A stretch of 64,000 nucleotides of DNA from Chrysemys picta bellii (Eukaryota; Chordata; Testudines; Emydidae), in contig NC_088800.1 of NCBI RefSeq assembly GCF_011386835.1, forward strand, positions 16,454,572 through 16,518,571, read 5' to 3'. The notes below the pieces were generated by a model. That model saw only the letters and a program-made list of their open reading frames with translations. It searched no databases and was not told where the DNA came from. Within the stretch, counting starts at the first letter, position 1; each line of letters starts with the position of its first letter. Position numbers and translations under genes: made by a program. Below are positions 26,501-36,646 of this stretch, piece by piece.

Positions 26501-26693
26501 GATACAAAGGGTCACGCTTTTTGTCTCTCCTTTTTCAGGGAGTTTTGCTATGCTTGGATATAAAGGACAGGCCAGACCCTCCTGGATTAAAATCCTTAAC
26601 CAAGCTGCTAATCAGAAAGCTGCCTTTCTACAGCATTATGTTCCCTTGATGTTGAGAGAATACAAATGTTCAGCTAACCCTGCAGAGTTTTAG
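11333..26693 (+). CDS. CEMIP-like gene, 3' part (last six coding exons)
   Basis: Six exons with GT/AG borders and matching phases join to about 309 residues ending at a TAG stop. The translation follows the C-terminal end of CEMIP, a secreted or ER/membrane-associated protein of hyaluronan binding and depolymerisation. Seen directly: a GDW...LCYP block at the start, the motif GCERIKI near residue 85, and from about residue 150 a GG-type (ILEI/FAM3-like) lectin domain with RGIFFLVLD and a following HFDT. An N-glycosylation sequon (NRT) lies near residue 48. The catalytic parallel beta-helix region is upstream of the window, so activity cannot be judged. The gene lies directly 5' of, and in the same orientation as, a second CEMIP family gene whose N-terminal half is much closer to CEMIP. 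I therefore infer a tandem paralogue rather than CEMIP itself. CEMIP2 (TMEM2) is a less likely alternative. Confidence 0.85.
13432..13715 (+). repeat. MIR-type SINE remnant
   Basis: GCTCAGCTCTGCCACAGACT, CTGTGTGACTTTGGACAAGT and the later AATGGGG...AAATAGTGAATAG block follow the MIR/amniote MIR consensus in order. Confidence 0.7.
14914..15050. mobile_element. hAT-type MITE, 137 bp
   Basis: Left end CATAGGCACTGAAACTAGG and right end CTGTTCCAGCGCCCCTG are imperfect inverted termini. The flanking 8-bp repeats GAACCAGG/GGACCAGG match at 7 of 8. Lies just upstream of CEMIP-like exon B. Confidence 0.65.
15265..15484 (+). CDS. CEMIP-like exon B (GCERIKI block)
   Basis: The acceptor is TTTGTCAG at 15257-15264 and the donor GT is at 15485. 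The 220 bases begin with one base completing the split Gly codon and end on a codon boundary. The translation contains CSQQGCERIKI, matching a conserved CEMIP cysteine motif, then a serine- and cysteine-containing stretch ending GAPQ. Confidence 0.85.
15485..17502 (+). other. Intron B-C of the CEMIP-like gene
   Basis: A foldback remnant at 15865-15965 (GGATTTACACCATTG...CAGATTCACACC) and the minus-strand CR1 at 16152. The rest looks unique. Confidence 0.6.
16152..16412 (-). mobile_element. CR1-type LINE 3' end, minus strand
   Basis: TCATAGATTATAAAGCCAG, AGAAGGGCCCC and ATCTAGTCTGATC are the reverse complement of a CR1-subfamily 3' end. Heavily degraded to the right. Confidence 0.6.
17503..17604 (+). 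CDS. CEMIP-like exon C (linker into GG lectin domain)
   Basis: Exactly 34 codons between an AG at 17501-17502 and a GT at 17605, phase 0 on both sides. The translation begins VAITSKPSTKYVRIQIQS. It corresponds to the CEMIP segment leading into the second GG-type lectin domain. Sequence similarity is weak; position, phase and open frame carry the call. Confidence 0.72.
18850..18966. mobile_element. Short DNA-transposon-like element with GGGTTGCCAA termini
   Basis: Begins GGGTTGCCAACCCTGC and ends TTGGCAACCC, flanked by TA on both sides (18848-18849, 18967-18968). The interior has CTGGAGACTCCAG and CTCCAGG. A TA duplication would suit Tc1/mariner; 117 bp is too short to classify further. Confidence 0.5.
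19208..19506. repeat. Interspersed element with inverted termini
   Basis: GCTAAGGTTACAATT...GAGGTCACAG at the left is mirrored by GTGACTTTTAC...AAATCTTAGCC at the right. The middle repeats AGCCCTGGGGC(T/C)G tandemly. The open frames at 19246-19629 come from this element. Confidence 0.5.
20146..20306 (+). CDS. CEMIP-like exon D (GG-type lectin core)
   Basis: The acceptor TTGCAG precedes 20146 and the donor GTAAGC starts at 20307. The 161 bases end after two bases of a Ser codon. The translation has the ILEI/FAM3 signature: SRGIFFLVLDACSGAVVSRR followed by HFDT. This is the clearest domain evidence in the 3' half of the gene. Confidence 0.87.
21026..21583 (-). mobile_element. Possible solo LTR (minus orientation)
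   Basis: A roughly 560-bp block of pyrimidine-rich, non-coding sequence starting TGTCACAGGATCC and ending near CCACTCA, with a reverse-strand TATA-like GTATAAAG (21461-21468). I see no clean flanking duplication and no internal retroviral genes. The call rests on composition, TG...CA-like ends and the TATA box. Confidence 0.35.
21979..22048. repeat. Left half of a foldback element split by CR1
   Basis: GCCCTGATTCAGGAAAGCA...AAGCACATGCTTAACTTTAAG is complementary to the segment at 22976-23020 (ACTTAAGCATATG...AAGTGCTTTCC...GGGGC). Confidence 0.6.
22048..22975 (-). mobile_element. CR1-type LINE, 5'-truncated, minus strand
   Basis: About 930 bp. The right part encodes, on the minus strand, the C-terminal end of a CR1 reverse-transcriptase ORF2. 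The left part is its 3' UTR, ending (minus strand) in a repeated CTATGAG-type terminus. It sits inside a foldback element, whose halves flank it. Confidence 0.85.
22424..22975 (-). pseudogene. CR1 ORF2 (reverse transcriptase) C-terminal fragment
   Basis: An uninterrupted minus-strand frame of about 184 codons with QCDVAVKKSNAVLGCI, LYKALVRPHLEYCVQFWSP, LEQVQRRATNMIRG, RRLRGDMIALFKYIRG and a terminal W-N-SLP...F...LDKFMEG. These are the hallmarks of the CR1 reverse-transcriptase thumb and C-terminal region. Endonuclease and catalytic RT motifs are missing through 5' truncation, so it is inactive. Still open along its length, so the insertion is not very old. Confidence 0.85.
22976..23020. repeat. 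Right half of the foldback element split by CR1
   Basis: Inverted counterpart of 21979-22048. Together they restore a short palindromic element of the type common in this window. Confidence 0.58.
23092..23201 (+). CDS. CEMIP-like exon E
   Basis: The acceptor CTTCTTTTCAG precedes 23092 and the donor GTGACT follows 23201. One base completes the Ser codon, then 36 codons, then one base of Gly. SSVVLVCSKDGSEMMG parallels the CEMIP stretch in which a hydrophobic strand is followed by an SKG-type turn. The exon starts only about 70 bases after the right half of a foldback element split by a CR1. Confidence 0.85.
24203..24280. repeat. Foldback element, GGGCCTCATCCAAAGCCC arm
   Basis: GGGCCTCATCCAAAGCCCAC and CAGTCAATG at the left pair with CATTGGCATCAATGG and ATCAGGCCC at the right. 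Confidence 0.52.
25225..25390. repeat. AT-rich foldback-like repeat (TTTTCATTTTT motif)
   Basis: Repeated TTTTCATTTTT and ATGAAAATACAGAAATG segments that can pair with each other. Related to a longer stretch at 35390-35760. Confidence 0.35.
26539..26693 (+). CDS. CEMIP-like terminal coding exon
   Basis: The acceptor CTTTTTCAG precedes 26539. Two bases complete Gly, then 50 codons and a TAG stop. GSFAMLGYKGQARPSWIKIL matches the end of the GG-type domain in CEMIP family proteins (GSF...P.W). The tail ends SANPAEF, unlike the lysine-rich CEMIP C-terminus as I recall it, which supports a separate paralogue. Confidence 0.88.
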
Positions 26694-26915
26694 GATTCTT
26701 TCTGTATCTGAACCACTTACAAAACAACTCCAGAGAGGCTGGGGAAATCAGACAATTTAATCTTGCTACGTTGTTGTTGGCTTAACATCAGCCAGGCAAA
26801 TCCTACAACTCACAGTGTAACTTTGGATGGTGTTGTTTTTATGGGTTTGTATCCGGCTGATGTTTTTTCACTTGTATTTTTTATAACTAATAAATATATT
26901 CTGATCTTACAAAGT
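26694..26915 (+). other. 3' UTR of the CEMIP-like gene
   Basis: Non-coding sequence between the TAG stop and the likely cleavage site just after the polyadenylation signal. A GT-rich stretch (AAAGTGTGGG) lies shortly downstream. The end is inferred. Confidence 0.6.
26889..26894 (+). promoter_or_regulatory. Polyadenylation signal AATAAA
   Basis: Canonical AATAAA about 195 bases after the stop codon, followed within 30 bases by a GT-rich tract. It is the first such hexamer after the stop. Confidence 0.75.
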
Positions 26916-29900
26916 GTGGGTAAAGCTTTGTTTTTCAAGTAATGCGTGGATGGAATGGTTTTGCTGGGTTGGGAGATGGTTAAAGGCCCTAAAGGCTACT
27001 TTTTCCCAAGGAAACCAGAACATACCTGCCATTTGGTACAATCCGGTGCATTCCAAAGGTGAAAATTTGCTCCTCAGAAGCATATGAGCCAGGAATGAAA
27101 TTTAGCAAAGAAAAGTTCACAGTATCCAGGGAAGGAGGTGAACCTCATCAGAGGTAGGCAACCCCTACCCTTCATGCTGCCTTTAATTTACACTCCGGAA
27201 TCCAATGACTTCCGTTCAAATCTAGGTCTGCTTTAAAAACAAAACACAAAACAAACAAGAAAAAACATCTGCCACAGCTCCTTAGATGAACTAAAGTTAA
27301 TAAAATCAATGTGCATCAACAGATAAGCTCACAATAATCTTGTAATATCTTCTTTCTCATCAGGCTTATTATATACAACTGTTGTGCAATTGTTTGTATC
27401 CGTAGCTAATGACTGGTGAAAGCATGTCTACTCTACTGGCAAGAAAATTTGATTAAAATATGAATCGAGATAAGTTGTCCTGGTATGGTAAGGCCAAATC
27501 TTACCTTCCTCAAGTGATGCTCACATGGACTTTTCTCCTGCTGATGTCAATTTGGTTGTGTAAGGCAGAGTATCTGAGCCATTGCTGGCACATACCGGCT
27601 CTTTCTTCGCGGTTTTTCTTTAAATTGCTGCTTCTTGCAGTAATTAAGACATAATAGCATTGAATGGAAAGTGGGAAACAACTGGTATTGACAACCAGGT
27701 ATTGACTTATCCGGTAGTGGCTGCACTGAAATTTTGGTTAACATTGTGCTACCGATAATAACAATAAAGGAGGGGTAATTTTGAAACAATGCAGGTAAAT
27801 ATCTGGTTTTGACAGGTGCAGCAATCCAAAATGCTGAGAATTTTAAAAACCAATTGGACTAAAATGTGAAATGTATTTAGATTTGTTTGACTGCTAATAA
27901 CGACAGGATTGTCCGTAAAATGTTCTCCAAACTCCTTCAGGGTATTAGACATTTATTAATTAAGGTCACATTCTAGGTGCTTCACTGATCTGGGTGATGG
28001 GCCTGATTTGAACAGCAGGTGTGTGGAAAGGAAAGGATATTATTTTGGGAGGGAAAAGGTAAAATTCTTTATGGCAAAACTCCCATTAACTTCAGGGGGC
28101 CCAGGACTTCACCAAAAGATTCTTGAGTCAGTTGCTGACTAGAGTAAACTTGCAGTGTAAACAAATGACATGATGATTTTGTTCCTATTATTACTGCGGG
28201 AATGGATTTATCTGAGATTTTACTGTGCTAGACGTCAAAAGCTGGACAAGGGCTTTTATAGTTTTAAACTGAAATTAGGGTTTCCTATGTCTACAGAGTG
28301 CATGGAGAGTTAGGTGCCAGGGGACTATTTTGGTAACCTTTGCACCCCAAAAATAAATCAGCAATTTTTATTTGATTTCTTTTTTCTTTGTTTATAAAAT
28401 GGCATGTTCCTCAGTGCATTTCCTGGGAGGCAGTTGTTCATAGAACAATCAGCAGTACAGCCAGCATTTAATGACAACTTTTTTAGCAGTGTTGGCTGAG
28501 GCCAAGAACTAATGGATTGTGTCAGCATCCAGAATATGTTCTCATCCCTGGGGGTTATCCTTCTAGTTTCAGATCATTGGCAGGTCAGTGATGGGGAAGC
28601 CTGCAATACTGTTATCTTTGCTCTATGGATAGAAAGAGTGCTGGTCTCCTCAGCTGTCAATCAACACTAATTTCCCAGGAAAGCTATATAAAAGAAAAAA
28701 TTAAAATTGCAGGTAAAACTGATTGTTCAAGTAATACGTCTTTATTGTGAATTAAAGATCATGTGATTCTCCGCTCAGATCAGAGAACTGACGTCCAGTG
28801 GCTAAATACTGTAATAAGAACTTAAGTGCATCTTTAGGTACATGCAGCAGAATCGCTTCTCATTCCCATTCTATCTTTTCCAAATGAAGCTCTGTCACTG
28901 CAGTTGATGGACACAATTTAGGGGTTTTCTAGAGATGCGAAGATGCACTCGGCATGATTTTTTTTTTTTTTTTTTGAATGCATATGATGCAGTTCAGTGG
29001 TATGAATGAAGCACTTGATAATCTGTTGTGGAGCAGAATGAGTGTGTTGAGTGAGAGCAGCAAGAGCTTTCCCATAATTCAGTGGGGGAAATGGGACTTG
29101 CTGTATCTGCAGGTGTTTGTCAATGAACACTGCAAACAGTAATTTTTGTCATATTAGTGACACACAGTTAAAGTCTAGGTTGTTTGTCTGTTTATATTAT
29201 CTTCATCACCATGGTATACGAGCTCCTGTCCTGTTGGCCCAGATGATGGGTAGGTTGGATAGCAAGATTTAGCAACGGTGCAGCATGTTTCTCAGCCCTG
29301 TTGAAACAGTTAATTGTCTGTCTAGCTGTGTGACAATTTTAGCTTCAATGAGGGGGTCAAACAGACTGAATGGAAGGGAAGATGGTTCAGAATGAAAGGC
29401 CAGGCCAGGGGCCTTCAAACTCTCCCCCTGTGTGGTCGTCATGACTCCATCTTGCTTTGGCATCTCCCTTGACTGAGACTGAATGAGGTGAGTGAAATTC
29501 TGACTCAAATGATGGAGTCAGTCATATCAGAAATGTTAATGCATAGATGTTGACATCATTTTTATACTATATGTATAAAATTTGTATACATGTATGTGAA
29601 TGTAATGTCTATAAACATACCTATATGTCTCCGATGTGTGTCTAAATCCATGTTAATAGATAGCCTTATAGAATTTATTTTGGATAAATTGGTAATTTTA
29701 TACTAGTCCTTCTATAGAATTAACTCCACTTCTTTCCTCAGTATATTATGTAATGAGAGTGTTGCATATTAAAGCTAAGCCTTATTTCACTGGGTAGACC
29801 CATATTCTGCACTACTGCTTTGTTTCTTCTTTGAATTTTTGATACATGTGCACACGTTATGGGCCAGGGAGGTGAGGGCTACATTACTAATATCTGTTCT

Positions 29901-31880
29901 GTGCTTTGAAGACTTCACAGCTGAAACAACCAAAGAGGTTTTTACATGTTGAAGTTAGTGTTTTGTTGGCTAGATTCTGGTTCTCTGATGAATGGCTTGC
30001 ATACTCACTGTCCAGCAACGTCATGCCACTGACATGGGACCAAGCCATTGTGCTACAAAGCCTACGTGATTCAGAGCACTCTGAGTGACTTGATCTCTTG
30101 AGCCTAGGAGGTAGGACACCTGAGGTGGTCAGAGAGAAACTGCCTGAGGAGAGGAGTGGAATGTGGATTCATTGCCAGAACAACAGGTAACAGAGCTTTT
30201 TTTCTGGGTCATTAGCCAGACTGAGGAAGACCTCGATGAGGTTCAAAAGGTAATGTACAAAGTGATGTGATGAACTCTGTGGGCCACTGGAGGAAAAGGA
30301 AGCAGGATCACGCTATATCTGAGGTGATGAGTGTTATATAAAAATCTAGAGAAGATGAGGACTGAACCCTCCAAGCAGCACTGTTAAGTCCTTTTGAACT
30401 CCTGTTATAACCTGATTCTGTTTTCTGAGGCCATAAGAGCAAGAGGCTGTGAGTTTGAGCCCCAACATTGGATCAAATCACTGATGGTACATGCTCTTTA
30501 TTATCCTGGAGATTTATTTGATCATATCAGACAGGTCCAGATTCTGAACCCTAGTAGTATAACGCAGAGTCCTAAACCCAGTCTAAGGCTAACAACTGGT
30601 GAAGAAGAAGCTGGGGGAAGGAGAGTCATGTACCCAACCTTCTGAAGAATATCTTTCCTCCCAAAATTAAGCCAAGTGGCAAGTGTCCAGGGGAAACAGG
30701 CAAGGAGCTAAGGTGAGCCAGACACAAAGAGTAAAGTGCCACAAAAGCAAAAAGAAAAATTATTTGCATCCCAACGTGGAACCCTGGGTAGTGCTGTGTG
30801 ACTATCCCGTTGGGCTGCTGGAAACACTTTCCTTCCAGTCAGGGTAAAAGAGACCCCAAAGCTATGAACATTTAACAAAGGACACTATTTCCACCTGGAC
30901 ACTCAGGATACTAGAGACAAATGTTTCAAAAGCTGCTTCTAAATTTCAATGGCGCATGCACTAAAAACCGCATATATGAGAGTGCGGGTGCAAATGAAGA
31001 GGCTGGCTTAGACCTCTTCAAAACTTGGCCCCATTTGTCCAGGGAACTTAGCTGTATTTACAAAAATTGCTGTGCTGCATCTTAGCAAATGTGTAAATGC
31101 ACCCACCTCCAAATGCAGCCAATATGCGCATTACATTATGCCACCAATTGCCAGTCTGAGACAACTGGCCATCTTCCTGAGTAATACACAAAGGCTTTCC
31201 TTCTCCTTTATTTGCAAAGGGTAAACAAAATTTTAAACCACCTAAGTCTCATTAACTTTGTGAGACGTAGCCTCCTTCATGCCTAAATCACTTTTGAAAG
31301 TGGGACTTAGGCTTCTAAATGACCTAGGTGTTTTGAAAACTGCTACCCAAAACTTTAGAGGCCTGTGGGTCTGATTCTATGAAGTGCTGACCTTCTTCAA
31401 CTTCCACTGAAATTGGTAGGAGATAAAAGCACTCAGCACCTCCCAGGATCTACTTGGAGGAATCAGAATGAAAGAACTTGCAGCAGGTATTACATAGAGA
31501 GGAACTGAACTAAATCCCCTTCCCATTGGGGGAAAATGTTAGATAAAATGATAGGGAATCCAGGTTGAGAGAGAGTGGTCAGGTTCTGTTTCTGGCTCAA
31601 GTATTAAGCCAGTTGTAAAAAATGATTGGTTCAACTATTCTACTTCAAGATCATCACCTTTATTTGGTTCCCTTTTCCCTTGCCTCATCACAAAAATCTG
31701 CCTAATGTGCAGATGGCAAAAACAACATCAAACTCATGTAAAGTACCATTTAAGATTTAACAATGATGCATTTATGTCACTGGGGCTAAGGTTGTGCAAG
31801 CATTTGAATTGGAAATCCCTGGATATGTGTTTGCATGGTGTCAGGGCTGGATCAAGGCTTTTAAATAACTACAGAAATGT
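26916..31880. other. Intergenic between the two CEMIP family genes
   Basis: Mostly unique, AT-leaning sequence, with a T19 run at 28957 and an AT-rich near-palindrome at 29555-29625. A foldback of the CTAAGTC type is at 31240-31345. The noncoding first exon and promoter of CEMIP probably lie between here and 37.7 kb, but I could not place them. Confidence 0.45.
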
Positions 31881-31888
31881 ACTAGCAG

Positions 31889-32233
31889 CAGGGCCGGCTC
31901 TAACTTTTTTGCCGCCCCAAGCCAAAGAAAAAAAAAGAGCGCTGCCCCGCCGTAACACCCCCCCCCAAGCGCCACACTGCCCCGCCGAAACACACACACC
32001 CCGAGAACCGCACCGCCGAAACACCCCCGCCCCCAGCGCCGCGCCACTGAAACACTCCCGAGCACCACGCCATGCCGCCGAAACACAAACAACCCACCCG
32101 CCTGAGCGCCGCCTGGCCGAAACCAAAACAACAACAAACCCCAAGTGCCCGCCACCATGCCAAGATTGACTGCCCCTTACCAGGTGCTGCCCCAAGCATG
32201 TGCTTGGTCGGCTGGTGCCTGGAGCCGGCCCTA
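31889..32233. mobile_element. hAT-type element, 345 bp
   Basis: Begins CAGGGCCGGCTC and ends GAGCCGGCCCTA (last base mutated), with a perfect 8-bp duplication ACTAGCAG (31881-31888, 32234-32241). The interior has degenerate tandem GCGCC...GCCGAAACAC units, the source of spurious proline-rich and glycine-rich frames on both strands. Confidence 0.88.
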
Positions 32234-32907
32234 ACTAGCAGCCTGCTGTGCGATGGTTCACCCTAGCTCAGGAATGTCAGTGTAAAGAAAGGCAGATGCA
32301 TCCAAGGTGAAGAAAGCCAAATGTACTTGTCAAGTCAGTTTTCCCAGCTTGAGTTAAGATGTGAAATGGTCTGTTACAGGCACAGAGCAATGTTCTCTCA
32401 GCATAGGGAATGTGAACTGTCATCACAAGTGTGATGGCAGTAAAAGGACAGCACAGGCACTAATTAAACCTCCCATTCCTTTCTCAGAAATCAGTTTCCT
32501 GATCAGCCCAGGGCGCTTTGCATATGAACAAGGAAGCTTCCAATGCACTTTTGAACTGGCCACCAAAACACTGAAATCTAAATATGGGCTCAGACGAATC
32601 TTTCCTACGTATAACGAAAGCTCCAGTTTTCACCAAGCACAGCATGCAGTGGGACACACAATCTGGTGATGATGTCTCTCTGATATCACTCAGCTTGGCA
32701 ATTCCATTAAAAGAAACACCAAATCATCATCTCTTTTATCTCTCTTTAAGTATGTGTACTGTTCTGTGCAGATCTGCACTGTGGACCATTGATCTTACAA
32801 AGAGATTCCAGAGTAGCTAAGGAGCTATATACTTTCCCGTGTCCATTTTCTGTTCTAGTTTATAAAAGTTCTTCCTTGACTTCAGTGTGAGAAGGCTTAG
32901 GCCCATA

Positions 32908-33114
32908 GGCCAAAATTTTCATAAGTGACTACTAGTGACTTCAGGTGTCCCCAGCCATTTTTGGATGCCTACCTTCAGACACCCTAAAGGAGTTTCATTT
33001 TCAGAAAGTGTTTGAGGACCCACATTCTAAAGATCAGCCCCATTCCAGGTGTATAGTTTTGGCTTCCAGAATCTGAGGTATCCATAATCATGAGTCACTT
33101 CTGAAAATCTTGGC
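32908..33114. repeat. Interspersed foldback repeat
   Basis: GGCCAAAATTTTCATAAGTG at the left is complementary to CACTTCTGAAAATCTTGGCC at the right (three mismatches). Non-coding. Confidence 0.55.
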
Positions 33115-33214
33115 CAGGGTGTCTAGGCTACTAAATAACTATCTACCTATCTTGGTACTTCTGTGGCTTCAGCATTGTAGTAATAACTGAATACCTCATA
33201 ATCAGTAATGAATA

Positions 33215-33392
33215 CTATCCTCACAATACCCCTGTGAGGAAGGGAAATGTCATTTATCCCCATTTTACAGAGGAGAACTGAGGCACAGAAAGACTAAATG
33301 ACTTGCCCAGGATCATGTAGGAAATCCGTTATTGAGTCAGAAATTTAACCCCAATCTCCTGAGTCCCAGTCCAGCGTCCTACCCCTTATACT
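33215..33392 (-). repeat. MIR-type SINE remnant, minus strand
   Basis: CCCCATTTTACAGAGGAGAA, CTGAGGCACAGAAAGACT and TGACTTGCCCAGGATCATG are the reverse complement of the MIR consensus, in order. Confidence 0.75.
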
Positions 33393-36300
33393 GTGAGAGG
33401 AGAGAAAAGAAAGGGAGCTCTCCTGTTTAAATGCTTGCCATTTCTGCCCATTTTCCACTGTCCAGTTAGTGTGGAGATTAAGGCTTCTCTTTCAACTGAG
33501 CATGTCCCTCTACATTGTTACCCATTTAATAGCACCAAAGACATCTGTAACACGAAATGGCTTTCAATGTTCTTTGCAGTCATCAGTCAGATTGGGCTAT
33601 TACCTTGACAACCACGAGATGTACCTGTGAGGAGAAAAGTAATTCTCCCTTTCCCCCACCTACGCCCCGCTGACGGAGGAACTTTAGGGAGCCCACACTT
33701 ATCATTTCATTATGAATTTTTTAAAATCTCAAGCTGTCTTTAAATGTATGTTTACATTTACCCCCCAGCACCAACTGTTCTGTGTCTGCTTCAGCATAAA
33801 ACTATGAGGAACTAGATAGATCGGGGGCTCCATTTTACAGCATCCTTTAATGCTTTCTAGTGCATTATGACTATTGACACCTGCAGTAGCAGCCGTCTAA
33901 GCACTGACTAATGGCTTCCTGTATCTACTTTTAGCATTGTCTGCTAATATTCACTCTTTTTGAAATGATTCCCAGCTGTTGGATCCTTCCAAAGAGTGTG
34001 TCTTGCCAGACTTAGGGATATGAATCCCACTCACAATTGCCAGGTGGCTTTTAACGACTAAATGAAAAAGCTTTTCTCACCCAACGGAGAATTTGTGGAT
34101 GGAGTTTGAGAAACATTCAAGATTTATTTAGAAGGATTCTTTCACGGCCCTTACACTTTCAGAGTATTTGAATAAATATGGCCATTTGTTGACAGAAATT
34201 TTATTACATCATAGTTTAACTTAATAATATGGCATCTGTCCAAGTAAGCTGTAGCTTGATTGCTTTATTCCCACATGACTCTAAGCTAACAACAACCCAT
34301 TTGCAGCAGGAACTGTTCTGAAACCCTCCTTCATGGAAGGCATAAATGGAAAGTCAATTTCCCGTTCTTAATTTTTTTTTTTTTTTTATTGTTTGACTCT
34401 AGCACTTGTGAAAGGTGTTGAACTGACACCCACGGAATCTGAGATCTTCTGCTTATCCCCAGAACAGGAACCATATTTTTCTCACATGGCTGTCAGTGTA
34501 ACTCAAATCTGGCCCAGCAGAGGCACTGTTCGTAGTGGGAGCGGAACTTGTTCTCCTTGGCCTCTGTGGGACATCCAACAAGGATGCCAGTTTGTACTAA
34601 CAGTGATAGTGAACACTGGGAACTGAACTGAGCCCCCTTCCATTTAGTCAGAGAACAGGGAAGAGCTTGTTTTAACCACAGCAGTTTAGATTCTGCAGAA
34701 GTTATTTGGGCCCAACACAAAAGTGGCATCTCCAAAAATATCTACATTTTAAAATGTTGTTGTAGTCTTGGTCCACACCATGCTGTGCAAGCTTGAGGAC
34801 AAAGCCATTTGGCACTGGCTGGCAGTAAACCATAGCTGTTGTCTCCAAAGGAAGCAATGGCCAGAGGAAATGACAACTATCCCTGCATTCTGGCAAAGAA
34901 ATTTCTTTACTACCCAATAATGAGATAGAAAATGCCTGCTATCACTGTCAAACTTCATACCTTTTGTATCTAACCAATGTGTTATAAATAAAAGACCAAC
35001 CCATTCGTTTTAGAAAGTGTATGTCTTCAAACAAAACTGATGTGCTTCAGTCATCGTTACAAAATCGCTTTCACATGCACTGCTATACTGTGGTATCACG
35101 GCAGCGCAGTTTGTGCTTATACTTAAAATAGACAATACCTACCCTATTTCAAATCAGATTGTGTAATAACGGTGGACAAATGTTGACTTTTTAATGGTCA
35201 CTGTTGTACTTCAATAACACTTACTATAACATTATTGGCTTATAAAATGTTGACACTGTTAAATGGTCAGACGCATGCTGCTTAGTTCTGACCACAATCG
35301 TATTGAATGGTTACTACTCATTGAAAATGTGCATTATTCAGAGATTAAGCCATTACTGAGTAGAGCTAGGCACAAAATAGATTTCCCATTTTGCAGCAAA
35401 TTCCATGATTTTGAAATGTCACCAGTTCCAAAATGGAATGATTTTTTTTTTTTAATTTCCAGAAAAATGAAATTCTGAAAAATGTCATGTTTTTTAGACA
35501 CTTGGGACATTTTGTTTTGATAAAACGGAAACATTTCATTTTAATTTTGACTTTTTAACTTTCTTCAAACTGTTTTTATATAAAAACACTATTTCATTTG
35601 GAAAAGTCATTTTGAAATGAAAAATCAGTGCTTGATATTGAAAATGCCAAAACAGGATGTTTCACCATTATTGAAACGCTTCTCTTCATCTTTTTAACAA
35701 AATTTTGTCAAAGTTGGCATATTCTTCAAAGCATTTTGATGAAAATGACATTTTTGGTTTGGGTTTTTTTTGGAGGGGGATGGGAAGGTTTGATGACTAA
35801 ATTCAGACCAGCACTATTACTATGTGTATTGCTTTTTCTCTACTATCCTGCAATATCCTTTTTAGCACTGAGTATCACGTGGCAGGCTGTCTGTATTGTC
35901 ACTCATGGATAGACTGTTGCTTTCACTCAGTGGGCATGAGCCATGTGACCAGCAATCCTCATGTCACTATGCCCTACAACTGTACAAGCAAACTTATTTC
36001 CTGTTGGGATGTTTCTTGACAAATTTGGTTGTAATGCTACTTTTAATACAATGCCCCAAATTTCATGGCAATACGTTTTGGGTAAGTAGTTGTAATTAAA
36101 ATTTTACCATTTACATGCACAGCGCGGACACCTCCTGTATTTATTTCAGCTGAGGAATTTGTTCCAGACTAAATCTTGGGGGTTTTTTAATTACAAGAGG
36201 ATAAGTACAATAATTGAAGTTTTCTTAGGTAAGAAATTGGAGCTCCCCAGAGTTATCTTTTATTGTTTTTACCTGTATAACTCCAAACCAATGTGATTTT

Positions 36301-36453
36301 TCTAAACAAATATTTGACACTGTATTACTTTGCAATATGAACAGGTTCCTTGTGTCTGCATAGGGAGGTTTATTTAATTTGGAAAAGAACCTAATGGTCA
36401 TATTTGCAACCAAACATTGTGTTTGAAGAGACTGCCCTCAAGATGCTCACACA
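33393..36453. other. Intergenic, no gene seen
   Basis: Includes the AT-rich repeat at 35390. Short open frames here lack motifs or splice context. Confidence 0.45.
35390..35765. repeat. AT-rich degenerate palindromic repeat
   Basis: Many interspersed copies of CATTTTGAAATGAAAA-like and complementary words. Not coding; belongs with 25225-25390. Confidence 0.4.
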
Positions 36454-36461
36454 ACTATCAG

Positions 36462-36638
36462 CAGGAGCGCCGCCAGCTTTTCTGCCGTCCTAGGTGGCGG
36501 AAGGTCCCGCCCTGAAATGCCGCCCCCCACAGAGGCGGTGGAAGGTCCCGCCGCCGAAATATCGCCGCGGTCGCCGCCCCCCAAATTGTAGCGCCCTAGG
36601 CGACTGCGTAGGTCACCTAATGGGTTGCGCCAGCCCTG
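36462..36638. mobile_element. hAT-type MITE, 177 bp
   Basis: A CAGGAGCGCCGCCAGC left end and a GCGCCAGCCCTG right end with a perfect 8-bp duplication ACTATCAG (36454-36461, 36639-36646). The right part (GCCCTAGGCGACTGC, ACCTAATGGGTTGCGCC) resembles the right end of the 907-1512 element (GCCCTAGGCGGCTGCC), so the two are related. Confidence 0.87.
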
Positions 36639-36646
36639 ACTATCAG

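Larger units (their letters stand above)
23202..26538 (+). other. Intron E-F of the CEMIP-like gene
   Basis: AT-rich low-complexity blocks (23465-23660, 25225-25390) and the foldback at 24203. No additional exon seen. Confidence 0.55.

Noticed and set aside
31705..32266. Several open frames on both strands, up to 154 codons
   Set aside because: They overlap the hAT element at 31889-32233; the residues are repeats of its GCC-rich unit.
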